From an uncultured Pelagibacteraceae bacterium (lineage in GTDB: Bacteria; Pseudomonadota; Alphaproteobacteria; Pelagibacterales; Pelagibacteraceae), in assembly GCA_902592275.1 (NCBI GenBank), contig CACJDW010000005.1, forward strand, positions 1 to 64,000: DNA of 64,000 nt, given 5' to 3'. A program made the translations under genes and the position numbers. The stretch's first letter is position 1. Every line of letters starts with the position of its first letter. This document shows, in pieces, positions 38,424 to 47,788 of this stretch. Below the pieces are notes generated by a model. That model was not told the origin of the DNA. It saw only the letters and a program-made list of their open reading frames with translations, and ran no database searches.

Positions 38424-39866
38424 TTAGATTTTTAACCCCATGTGAGTATATTTCACATTTAGATAATCTTTGATTGCACCTGAACCACCTTCACGACCAT
38501 AACCAGTTTGTTTTATTCCTCCAAAAGGTGCTTCAGCAATAGCAACGACACCGGTATTAACTGCAACACATCCAGATTCTAATTTTTCAGATCCAATATG
38601 AGCTTTATCCATAGAATTTGTATAAAGGTAACTACATAATCCTAAGTCATTATCATTTGCTCTTTCAATTACTTCATCAAAAGTTTTAAAAGTTAAAATT
38701 GGAACTAGTGGACCAAAAGGTTCTTCTTTCATGATTGTAAAATTATCTTTTACATCATCAAATACAGTTGGTTCATAATAATAACCTTTATTAAAACCTG
38801 AAGGTCTTTGTCCACCCATCAATACTTTAGCTCCTTCTTTTTTAGTTGTTTCAACTAGTTTTTCTATTTCTTCCAATCTTTTAGCGGTAGTTAAAGGTCC
38901 CAAATCAACACCCTCATCCATACCGTTACCAATTTTTAATTTTTTTGCTCTTTCCATAAAAGCATTAACGAATTCATCTTTTCTATTTTCTTGGATATAA
39001 AATCTATTCGGTGAAATACAGACTTGTCCATTATTTCTGAATTTACCTGTTATTGCTATATCAGCTACTTTGTTCATATCTACATCTTCACATACAATAA
39101 AAGGTGAGTGTCCACTAAGCTCCATTGTAACTCTTTGAACTTTATCAGCTGCTTTTTTTAAAATAATTTTACCTACTCTAGTAGATCCAGTAACTGAAAC
39201 TTTTTTAATTATATCAGACTCCATTAATTCATTTGATATTTCAGCAGGATCACCTGACAAAAGACTAACCACACCATCTGGTACTCCAGCTTCTTTACAA
39301 ATGTTTACTAATTCCATTACAGCACCAGGAGTAATTACGTCTGGCTTACAAATTACAGAGCACCCTGCAGCTAAAGCTGTAGAAATTTTTCTAGATGCTA
39401 AAACTATTGGGAAATTCCAAGGAACTAAGGCTGCAACAACTCCAACTGGCTGATAATAAACATGAACTCTTGTATCTGGAAATCTACTTTGTTGAGTTTG
39501 ACCATAAATTCTTTTTGTTTCTTCGGCATTCCACTCAAAAATATCGGCTCCACCACCAACTTCACCAACTGCTTCTGCAAGAGGTTTTCCAACTTCAAGA
39601 GTTAACCATTTTGCAATAACATCTTTTTTTTCTCTCATCATGTCTGCAATTTTTCTAAGCACATATGCTCTTTGCCATGGTGCAGTGTTTTTCCAAATCT
39701 CCAATCCTTTTTCTGCTGACTTTAATGCTTTTTGCACTTCAATAGATGAAGCTTTCGATGCTTTTCCAATTACCTCTTCAGTTGCAGGGTTGATTACATC
39801 ATAAGTTTCTTTTTTTTCAGCTTGTTGCCATTTACCTTCAATGAATTGTCCAAATTTTTCGTACAT
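38424..39866 (-). CDS. NAD(P)-dependent aldehyde dehydrogenase (SSADH-like)
   Basis: VPWNFPIVLASRKISTALAAGCSVICKP, VTMELSGHSPFIV, FRNNGQVCISPNRF, KEEPFGPLVPIL. Confidence 0.93.
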   Translation of the reverse strand: MYEKFGQFIEGKWQQAEKKETYDVINPATEEVIGKASKASSIEVQKALKSAEKGLEIWKNTAPWQRAYVLRKIADMMREKKDVIAKWLTLEVGKPLAEAVGEVGGGADIFEWNAEETKRIYGQTQQSRFPDTRVHVYYQPVGVVAALVPWNFPIVLASRKISTALAAGCSVICKPDVITPGAVMELVNICKEAGVPDGVVSLLSGDPAEISNELMESDIIKKVSVTGSTRVGKIILKKAADKVQRVTMELSGHSPFIVCEDVDMNKVADIAITGKFRNNGQVCISPNRFYIQENRKDEFVNAFMERAKKLKIGNGMDEGVDLGPLTTAKRLEEIEKLVETTKKEGAKVLMGGQRPSGFNKGYYYEPTVFDDVKDNFTIMKEEPFGPLVPILTFKTFDEVIERANDNDLGLCSYLYTNSMDKAHIGSEKLESGCVAVNTGVVAIAEAPFGGIKQTGYGREGGSGAIKDYLNVKYTHMGLKI

Positions 39867-39958
39867 AGAATTTATTTTTAAGTTTACTTAATTAGGTTTT
39901 TTAATTTATAAATAGAATTATATATAAACACTATACATATTAAAAGATAAACATATTT

Positions 39959-41803
39959 ATGAAGAAAATTACCCTCACTTGTGCTCATGCAATTGTAAAA
40001 TATTTAATTGCTCAAAAAATATTAATTAATGGTAAAAAAGAACCATTATTTCCAGGTGTCTTTGGAATTTTTGGACATGGAAATGTAGCTTGTTTAGGTC
40101 AAGCTCTAGAAGAAAATCAAAAAGAGCTTCCAACTTACAGAGGGCATCATGAGCAAAATATGGCTCTTACTGGAATTGGTTATGCAAGAGCAAAAAGAAG
40201 ACAACAAATATTTGTAGCAACATCCTCAGTTGGACCTGGGGCAACAAATATGGTTACAGCTGCTGCAGTTGCTATGAGTAACAGGTTGCCAATTTTATTT
40301 TTACCTGGAGACACTTATGCAAATAGAATGCCAGATCCAGTATTGCAACAAGTTGAGCATTTTAATAATCCTGGTATTACAGCCAATGATGCGTTTAAAC
40401 CTGTAACAAGATATTTTGATCGAATAACTAGACCAGAACAAATTATTCAATCATTTCCAGCGGCAGTTCAAACTATGTTAGATCCCGCAGATTGTGGCCC
40501 TGCATGTATTGCTTTAAGTCAAGATATACAAGGTCAAACTTTTGATTATCCTGAAGAATTTTTTAATGAAAAAGTTCACGCGATTAGAAGACCAAGACCA
40601 GATGAATTTCAAATTAAAGAGGCAGCAGAAAAAATTAAGTCATCTAAAAATCCAATTATAATTTCTGGTGGTGGAGTATTTTACTCAGATGCAATGGATG
40701 AGTTAAGTCAGTTTGCAATTAAACACAACATACCAGTAACCCAAACTGTAATGGGATATTCTACAATGAAAAGAGATCATTCTCATTTTGCAGGCCAGAT
40801 TGGCGGTTTAGGTGGAAAAAATACAAATACATTAGCAAAAGAAACAGATTTAGCAATTGCGGTTGGAACTAAACTTGCAGATTTTACAACTGGATCATGG
40901 GCAAATTTTGAAAACAAAAATTTTAAACTAGTTTCAATAAATGTATCAAGATTTGATGCTAACAAACATTTAGCGCAAGCGGTCATTGGAGATGCTAAAG
41001 TTTCATTAACAGAACTTTCACAAGCGTTAGGAAGTTGGAAAGCTGGAGATGAATGGAATAAAAAATCCCAAACTGAGCTCAAATCATGGAATGAACATAT
41101 AGATAAAGAGAGTGCGCCAACAAATCAAGAAGTTCCAAGTTATGTTCAGGTAATTGGCGCGATTTATAGAAACTCTGATCCAACAGATATTGCTGTTACT
41201 GCAGCAGGAGGTTTAGTTGGTGAAGTTGTTCAAGTTTGGAGACCTAGAGAATTAAATACTCATGAAACAGAGTGGGGTTTTAGTTGTATGAGTTATGAAA
41301 TTTCTGGAGCGCTTGGAATAAAAATGGCTAATCCTGATAAAGAAGTAATTTCTTTTGTAGGAGATGGTTCTTATCTTCTAAATAATACAGATATTTATTC
41401 ATCAGTTATTACAAAAAACAAATTGATAATTATAGTTTGTGATAATGGTGGGTTTGCAGTTATCAATCGACTTCAATTATTTAAAGGTGGTAAAGAATAT
41501 AACAACTTATTAAAGAGCTCTAATACTCCTGGACTAGTTGATGTTGATTTTGCAAAACATGCAGAAAGTATGGGAGCTAAATCTGAACATGTTAATTCAA
41601 TTTCAGATCTTGAGGCTGCATTTAAGAGAGCAAAAGCATCCGATGTAACATACGTTATTTCAATTAAAACTCATGCTTATAAATGGGTTGAGGGATCAGC
41701 TTTTTGGGATAGCCCTACACTAGAAATTCCGACAACTAAAGAGAATGAAGAAGCTTTAAAACTTTATAAAGAAGGAAAAGGCAAACAAAGACAAGGTGTA
41801 TAA
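39959..41803 (+). CDS. iolD: TPP-dependent 3D-(3,5/4)-trihydroxycyclohexane-1,2-dione hydrolase (IolD family)
   Basis: GVFGIFGHGNVACLGQALEE, TYRGHHEQNMALTGIGYARAKRR, FVGDGSYLLNNTDIYSSV...VCDNGGFAVINRLQ TPP motif. Confidence 0.9.
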   Translation: MKKITLTCAHAIVKYLIAQKILINGKKEPLFPGVFGIFGHGNVACLGQALEENQKELPTYRGHHEQNMALTGIGYARAKRRQQIFVATSSVGPGATNMVTAAAVAMSNRLPILFLPGDTYANRMPDPVLQQVEHFNNPGITANDAFKPVTRYFDRITRPEQIIQSFPAAVQTMLDPADCGPACIALSQDIQGQTFDYPEEFFNEKVHAIRRPRPDEFQIKEAAEKIKSSKNPIIISGGGVFYSDAMDELSQFAIKHNIPVTQTVMGYSTMKRDHSHFAGQIGGLGGKNTNTLAKETDLAIAVGTKLADFTTGSWANFENKNFKLVSINVSRFDANKHLAQAVIGDAKVSLTELSQALGSWKAGDEWNKKSQTELKSWNEHIDKESAPTNQEVPSYVQVIGAIYRNSDPTDIAVTAAGGLVGEVVQVWRPRELNTHETEWGFSCMSYEISGALGIKMANPDKEVISFVGDGSYLLNNTDIYSSVITKNKLIIIVCDNGGFAVINRLQLFKGGKEYNNLLKSSNTPGLVDVDFAKHAESMGAKSEHVNSISDLEAAFKRAKASDVTYVISIKTHAYKWVEGSAFWDSPTLEIPTTKENEEALKLYKEGKGKQRQGV

Positions 41804-41809
41804 ACCTTT

Positions 41810-42967
41810 ATGAACAAAATTTTTAAAGTCGGTCTTATTGGCTGTGGTCATATTTCAGAAACTTATTTTAGAGCTCAAGAATATTTTAATAATATTAGAA
41901 TAGTTAAGTGTGCAGATATAAATATGGAAGCAGCTAAAAAGTGTGCAATTCATTATAATATTGAAGCTTTAACAGTAGAAGAACTTTTAAAAGACAAAGA
42001 AATTGAAATAATTCTAAATCTGACGATCCCGGGAGCACATTACGAAGTTTCTAAAATGGCTCTAGAAAATGGAAAACATTCATATGCTGAAAAACCAATG
42101 GCAGTAAATTTTGAGGATGGAAAAAAATTACTTGAACTAGCTAAAGAAAAAAAACTTTATATAGGAAATGCTCCAGATACATTTTTAGGTGGAGGAATTC
42201 AAAAAACTAGAGAGTTAATTGATAATGGTGTAATTGGTGATATTAAATTAGGAAATGCTATATTTGCATTTCCAGGAGTTCAATCCTACCACCCAAATCC
42301 AGAAAGTTGGTTTGCAGAAAACGAAGGAGGACCTGTTATTGATATGGGTCCATACTATTTGACTGCATTAGTAAATTTAATTGGACCAGCAAAACAAGTG
42401 CAAGGAAGATGTACAAAAGTTTTTGAAGAAAGAGAAATCGGAATTGGTCCTAAAAAAGGTAAAAAATTTAAAGTTGAAACACCAACAACATACTTAGCAA
42501 CGATTCAATTTGAAAATGATTGTATCATCCAAATTACCTTATCATTTGATGTAGTGGCCCATCAAAGAAATCACATTGAGCTTTATGGAAATAAAGGATC
42601 AATAATTGTTCCAGATCCAAATATGTTTGGTGGATCTGCTTTTGTTTCAGTTACAGCGGGCGGTAACTGGGGCGAACACAAAACTGACATGATGCCTTTA
42701 GGAAAAATAAATATTAAAAGCCAAAGTTCTAGAGCCAATGAGTCTCCAACAAATGCAAATTATAGAGGAGCAGGCCTTTCAGAAATGGCTTATGCCATTG
42801 AAAATAAACTAGAGCATAGATGTAATGGAGAATTATCGCTGCATGTATTAGATATTATAGACTCTACAATGAGAGCTTCACAAACTGGAGTTCCTCAAGA
42901 AATAAAAACAACTTGCAAAAAACCAAAACCTTTTACACTTGAAGAAATTAAAAAAATATTAAATTAA
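41810..42967 (+). CDS. Gfo/Idh/MocA oxidoreductase
   Basis: VGLIGCGHISETYFRAQEYF, AEKPMAVNFEDGKKLLELA, GGPVIDMGPYYLTALVNLIG. Confidence 0.9.
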   Translation: MNKIFKVGLIGCGHISETYFRAQEYFNNIRIVKCADINMEAAKKCAIHYNIEALTVEELLKDKEIEIILNLTIPGAHYEVSKMALENGKHSYAEKPMAVNFEDGKKLLELAKEKKLYIGNAPDTFLGGGIQKTRELIDNGVIGDIKLGNAIFAFPGVQSYHPNPESWFAENEGGPVIDMGPYYLTALVNLIGPAKQVQGRCTKVFEEREIGIGPKKGKKFKVETPTTYLATIQFENDCIIQITLSFDVVAHQRNHIELYGNKGSIIVPDPNMFGGSAFVSVTAGGNWGEHKTDMMPLGKINIKSQSSRANESPTNANYRGAGLSEMAYAIENKLEHRCNGELSLHVLDIIDSTMRASQTGVPQEIKTTCKKPKPFTLEEIKKILN

Positions 42968-42983
42968 AAATAATTATTAAATT

Positions 42984-43988
42984 TTAATTTATTGATTTGT
43001 TTTTATTCTCAGCCATTGATAATGCGATCTTAAATGAATTTAAAATTGGAGCTAAATTTGCCTCATTTTTTCCTGCAATAGCAAATGCAGAACCATGAGC
43101 TGTAGTAGTTACTGGTACAGTTAATCCACCTTGTACTGTTACTCCTCTATCAAAACCAAATGCTTTAAGACCAGATTGAAGCGCATCATGATACATGCCT
43201 ACCATACAATCATGATTTTTATTCTTATATGCCACTACGAATGATGTATCACAAGGCAAAGGACCATCAACGTTGTAACCAAGTTTTTTTGCTTCCTCTA
43301 TTGCAGGTATAATTTCATCTTTTTCTTCTGTACCAAACTCTGCATGTGGATTAAGTGCCTGAATAGCAATTCGAGGTTTTTTTACACCATTTAACTTCAT
43401 TACTTCATTAATTAATTTTATCGGCTTCATTATATTTTCTTTTGTAATATGTTGGGCAACTTCTTTTATTGGAATATGCGAAGTTACTCTTGCTGTCCAA
43501 AAATTATCTATAACATTAAACTCACAACAGAAACTATTTACTTCAAGTTTTTCTGCCATTAGTTGCAATTCATCAGAGTGTTTATTTCCTCCAAGTTTTA
43601 AACTTGTTTTGTTCATTGGCGCAAAATTAATAGCGTCTATTTTTTTTTCTTTAGCAAGGGTTAAAGCTAAATCTAAAGCTTCCAATACACTCTCACCTGA
43701 CTCTTTTGATGGTTCAGCCAATTTATATTTATGATTTTTTCCTTTAGAAATATCTAATAGAAATCTATTTGCTTTATTGAAATCAATTTCATCAAAATTT
43801 TCAACAACATCTATATTATGTGAAATTCCTGTAATACTATTTCCACTTTCAAATACTTGCTTTTCACCAATGATGACGATGTTTGCTTTTTTAGTCATTT
43901 CATCATTTAAAAGTTTTGAAATTAATTCTGGACCGATGCCTGCAGGATCACCTAGCAGTAAAGCAATGTTAGATTTATTTTGAGCCAT
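42984..43988 (-). CDS. PdxA-family 4-hydroxythreonine-4-phosphate dehydrogenase-like (possibly PdxA2)
   Basis: IALLLGDPAGIGPELISKLL, NPHAEFGTEEKDEIIPAI, CMVGMYHDALQSGLKAFGFDRGV, TTAHGSAFAIAGK. Confidence 0.87.
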   Translation of the reverse strand: MAQNKSNIALLLGDPAGIGPELISKLLNDEMTKKANIVIIGEKQVFESGNSITGISHNIDVVENFDEIDFNKANRFLLDISKGKNHKYKLAEPSKESGESVLEALDLALTLAKEKKIDAINFAPMNKTSLKLGGNKHSDELQLMAEKLEVNSFCCEFNVIDNFWTARVTSHIPIKEVAQHITKENIMKPIKLINEVMKLNGVKKPRIAIQALNPHAEFGTEEKDEIIPAIEEAKKLGYNVDGPLPCDTSFVVAYKNKNHDCMVGMYHDALQSGLKAFGFDRGVTVQGGLTVPVTTTAHGSAFAIAGKNEANLAPILNSFKIALSMAENKNKSIN

Positions 43989-44057
43989 TTTTTTCTTTAC
44001 GTCTTGTATCAGATTATGTTTAAATTATTAAATATAAATTAACTAAAGAGGGAAATA

Positions 44058-45032
44058 ATGAAAAAAAGCTTTAAACTATTTTTAGCAGCTGCTTTCCTAG
44101 TAACTGAATTTTTTGTTGTAGCTCTTCCATTAATGATCACATCAGCTAAAGCTGACGGTCATCCAATACAAGCAATTACTCACGCTGGTTTTGGTGGTGG
44201 AACTGACGTTACTACTAGAATGATGTTATTAAGAGCAAGAAGAGTTCTTAAGCAGGATATGCAATTAGTAAATAAAAAAGGTGGTGGTGGAGCAGCATCT
44301 ATGGATTACATGATGTCTTTACCAGCTGATGGAAACCATACTTTAACTTGGACAACAGGTCATGCTGTATCTATGGCTTTAGGTAAAACTAAAGTTAAGT
44401 TAAGCGACATGCAACCACTTGCTAGAGGAACTGATGATCCTCAATTATTTGTTGTTAATTGTAAAAACGATATCAAAGATGCTAAAAAATTCATTAGCAC
44501 ACAAAAATCAAAATCGCTAAAATATGGAACTACTCATACTGGTGGTATTGACGATGTTAGTGCAATCGCATTTACAAAAAAAGGCGGATTAAAAGATCCA
44601 ACTATCGTTGCTTACAAAGGTGTTGCACCAATTAAAACTAACCTTATCAAAGGAGATATTGATGTAGGTGTTTTAAACTTAGGTGAAGCATTAACTGAAA
44701 TTAATGAAGGTAAACTTTGTGTATCAGTTGTATTAGCAAACAATAGAATGGCTAAAATTGGAGACTCTCCAACAGCAAAAGAATTAGGTATACCTGTTTC
44801 TTTATCAACTGTTAGAGGTTTCGTAACTAAAAAAGGTGCTCCAGCAGATAGAGTAAAACAATTAGAAGCTGGAATGATGAAAGCTATGAGCCATAACTAC
44901 TACAAAAATTTCTTAACAGAAATTGGACTTGATGAAACAAGTGTTGTTGGTGCAGATGAATGGGGTAAGCAAATGGAAGAAATGCTTGCTGAAATGACTG
45001 CGCAGCTTAAAGCTTTAGGTTACATTAACTAA
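44058..45032 (+). CDS. tctC: Tripartite tricarboxylate transporter substrate-binding protein (TctC/Bug)
   Basis: Signal peptide; GFGGGTDVTTRMMLLRARR..VVNKKGGGGAASMDYM typical Bug fold; upstream of TctBA. Confidence 0.87.
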   Translation: MKKSFKLFLAAAFLVTEFFVVALPLMITSAKADGHPIQAITHAGFGGGTDVTTRMMLLRARRVLKQDMQLVNKKGGGGAASMDYMMSLPADGNHTLTWTTGHAVSMALGKTKVKLSDMQPLARGTDDPQLFVVNCKNDIKDAKKFISTQKSKSLKYGTTHTGGIDDVSAIAFTKKGGLKDPTIVAYKGVAPIKTNLIKGDIDVGVLNLGEALTEINEGKLCVSVVLANNRMAKIGDSPTAKELGIPVSLSTVRGFVTKKGAPADRVKQLEAGMMKAMSHNYYKNFLTEIGLDETSVVGADEWGKQMEEMLAEMTAQLKALGYIN

Positions 45033-45055
45033 TCTAATTAAAAGTACATTTGAAT

Positions 45056-45562
45056 ATGAAAAATGTACAAAAATCAAAAAGGGCAAACAAAAGTTTGCCC
45101 TTTTTTTTTAAAGATGAATTTAAGGTTTCATTTGTAATTATTTTTATATCGTTAATTTTATTATTCACCACTTTTACTTTTGATGTTGTTCCTCCAATTT
45201 TAAATAGAGGAATTCAACCAGCAACATTTCCAAAAGCATTATTAATTTTGATAATTGCTATGACATTAATTATTTATTATTTAGCAACTAAAAATCCTTG
45301 GAAAATTGAAAAAAAATTACCAAAATCATTTTTCTTAACACTGTTTAGTTTTATTTTATTTGTAATAGTTTCTAAAACTTTAGATTTCTTTTTAGCCATA
45401 TCAGCATTATCAATTTTTGTTTCTTATTGTTGGGGAGAAAAAAGATTATTTTATTTATTATTAGTTGGGATTATTTTTCCAATTATTGTTTTTATATTTT
45501 TTGAAACGATTTTGGGTTTAAGATTTCCTCCAGGAATAATTACTAACATTTACTATAGCTAA
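45056..45562 (+). CDS. tctB: TctB-family small membrane subunit (start codon uncertain)
   Basis: Four hydrophobic segments; located between TctC and TctA; ORF track starts at TTG 45050, ATG at 45056; the first ~17 codons overlap a terminator-like hairpin. Confidence 0.75.
   Translation: MKNVQKSKRANKSLPFFFKDEFKVSFVIIFISLILLFTTFTFDVVPPILNRGIQPATFPKALLILIIAMTLIIYYLATKNPWKIEKKLPKSFFLTLFSFILFVIVSKTLDFFLAISALSIFVSYCWGEKRLFYLLLVGIIFPIIVFIFFETILGLRFPPGIITNIYYS
45081..45109 (+). terminator. Strong intrinsic terminator-like hairpin inside the 5' end of the tctB ORF
   Basis: GGGCAAAC AAAA GTTTGCCC followed by TTTTTTTTT; perfect 8-bp stem. Confidence 0.85.
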
Positions 45563-47044
45563 ATGGATAATTTATTATTAATGTTGGCACCACTTTTCAG
45601 TTCTAAACTGTTATTAGTTTTATTTTTTGGAACATTATTTGGTTTGATATTAGGTGTATTGCCTGGGTTAGGACCAACAACAGGTGGAGCATTGATCTTA
45701 CCTTTTACAATGACTCTAGATCCATTATCTGCAATTGTTTTGTTAACTTCTATTTATTGTGCAGGAACCTATGGTGGTGCAATAACAGCTGTACTTATAA
45801 ATACCCCTGGAACACCAGCGGCGGCAGCCACTTGTTTAGATGGCTATCCTTTAGCACAAAAAGGCGAAGCTGGAAGAGCTTTAGGTATGGCAACAGTCTC
45901 AAGTACTGTTGGAGGTATTTTTAGTGTCGTTATATTAGTTTTTTTTGCTCCTATATTAGCACAACTTGCTTATGAGTTTGGTCAGCCAGAATATTTTGCA
46001 TTAGCAATATTTGGTTTAACAATGTTGGCTTCAATAGGTGAGGGTAGCCCAATTAAAAATTTAATCGCAGGTGCATTTGGAATATTGATTTCAACAGTTG
46101 GGAAAGATTTTATGACTTCAATTGATCGTTTTACTTTTGGAATAAATGAATTAACTGAAGGAATAGGTTTTATACCGGTAGTAGTTGGGCTCTTCGCAAT
46201 GAGTGAGATGCTTACTCAATCAACATTAATCAATCAAGTTTTTAACAGGATTGCCTTAAAAGCAATTAAGTTACCAAGCAAAGATGATTATAAGAAAACT
46301 TGGAAAACAATATTACGATCAAGTGGAATTGGATCTTTTATAGGAGTATTACCAGCAGAAGGTGGAACAGTTGCCTCTTTGATTGGCTATTCTGAAGCAA
46401 AAAGATTTTCAAAAAAACCAGAAGAATTTGGTAAAGGATCAATAGAAGGTATTGCCGGAGCAGAAGCGGCAAATAACGCAGCAACAGGTGGCGCGATGGT
46501 TCCAACTTTAGCGCTAGGTATTCCTGGTAGCGCAACAACAGCAGTTATACTTACGGGATTGATTATTCATGGTGTTAGACCTGGACCAGATTTGTTTAGA
46601 GAGCAGCCAGATTTCTTATATGGAATTTTTGGTGCCATGCTAATAGCTAATATCCTTTTTTTTATTTTTGGATTTTTTGGAGCAAAAATATTTGCAAGAA
46701 TTACTTTAGTACCCAACAAGATCTTATGGCCAATGATATTCGCAGTTTCAGTATGTGGAACTTATTCTTTAAATCAATCTATAATAGATGTTTGGATAAT
46801 GTTGTTTTTTGGAGTGCTAGGTTTCTTTATGAGAAGGTATGGCTTTTCAGTAGTACCAGTTATTATTGGATTAATTTTGGGTGAGTTAGTTGAGGGAACT
46901 TTAAGACAATCTCTAGTTATATTCGATGGTAATTGGCTGATGTTTTTCACAAGACCAATTGCTTTGACATTCTTTATTTTGTCTTTAATTGCTTTGGCTT
47001 TTCCTTTAATAAGATCGAGGAAAATAAAAAAAAATAATGATTAA
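45563..47044 (+). CDS. tctA: Tripartite tricarboxylate transporter large permease TctA
   Basis: GLILGVLPGLGPTTGGALILPFTM, GTYGGAITAVLINTPGTPAAAATCLDGYPLAQKGEAGRAL. Confidence 0.95.
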   Translation: MDNLLLMLAPLFSSKLLLVLFFGTLFGLILGVLPGLGPTTGGALILPFTMTLDPLSAIVLLTSIYCAGTYGGAITAVLINTPGTPAAAATCLDGYPLAQKGEAGRALGMATVSSTVGGIFSVVILVFFAPILAQLAYEFGQPEYFALAIFGLTMLASIGEGSPIKNLIAGAFGILISTVGKDFMTSIDRFTFGINELTEGIGFIPVVVGLFAMSEMLTQSTLINQVFNRIALKAIKLPSKDDYKKTWKTILRSSGIGSFIGVLPAEGGTVASLIGYSEAKRFSKKPEEFGKGSIEGIAGAEAANNAATGGAMVPTLALGIPGSATTAVILTGLIIHGVRPGPDLFREQPDFLYGIFGAMLIANILFFIFGFFGAKIFARITLVPNKILWPMIFAVSVCGTYSLNQSIIDVWIMLFFGVLGFFMRRYGFSVVPVIIGLILGELVEGTLRQSLVIFDGNWLMFFTRPIALTFFILSLIALAFPLIRSRKIKKNND

Positions 47045-47786
47045 GTACGATTTAAATGATCGAGTGGCAGTTGTTACTGGCGGAGCCCAGGGTTTTGGTT
47101 TAGCAATAACTGAGAGATTTATTGAAGCAGGAGCAAAAGTTATAATTTGGGATATTGATGAGAACGCTGCTAAAGAAGCGATTCATAAAGTTAAATCAGA
47201 AAACCTAAGTCATCAGGTCGTAGACGTAACTAATTTTGAAATAGTAAATAAAAATTTAGATGAAGTAGAGAAAAAATACGGAAAAATAGATATTTTTGTC
47301 AATAACGCAGGTATTGCAGGTATGAATACTACTGTCGCTGAATATCCATTAGATGAATGGAAAAAAGTAATGAACTTAAATTTAAATTCAGTTTTCTATT
47401 GTTGTAAAGCAGTTGTTCCATTCATGTTAAAAAATGACTACGGGAGAATAGTAAACATTGCATCTATTGCAGGAAAAGAGGGCAATCCTAATGCGAGCGC
47501 ATATAGCACTTCTAAGGCTGGCGTTATCGGTTTAACAAAATCTCTAGGTAAAGAACTTGCCCAAAAAAATATAGCTGTAAATTGCGTAACTCCAGCAGCA
47601 GCTAAAACAAGAATTTTTGATCAAATGACTGAAGAACATATAAATTATATGTTATCAAAAATTCCAAGAAACAAATTTGCAAAAGTTGAAGAATTAGCTT
47701 CATTAGTAACTTGGTTAGCTAGTGAAGAAAATTCATTCTCAACAGCTGCAGTTTTTGATTTAAGTGGTGGAAGAGCTACATATTAG
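47037..47786 (+). CDS. SDR family oxidoreductase
   Basis: AVVTGGAQGFGLAI, NNAGIAG, YSTSKAGVIGLTKSL. Confidence 0.92.
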   Translation: MIKYDLNDRVAVVTGGAQGFGLAITERFIEAGAKVIIWDIDENAAKEAIHKVKSENLSHQVVDVTNFEIVNKNLDEVEKKYGKIDIFVNNAGIAGMNTTVAEYPLDEWKKVMNLNLNSVFYCCKAVVPFMLKNDYGRIVNIASIAGKEGNPNASAYSTSKAGVIGLTKSLGKELAQKNIAVNCVTPAAAKTRIFDQMTEEHINYMLSKIPRNKFAKVEELASLVTWLASEENSFSTAAVFDLSGGRATY

Positions 47787-47788
47787 TT

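Noticed and set aside
40783-41082. 99-aa minus-strand ORF
   Set aside because: Antisense within iolD; iolD frame is strongly supported by TPP-enzyme motifs
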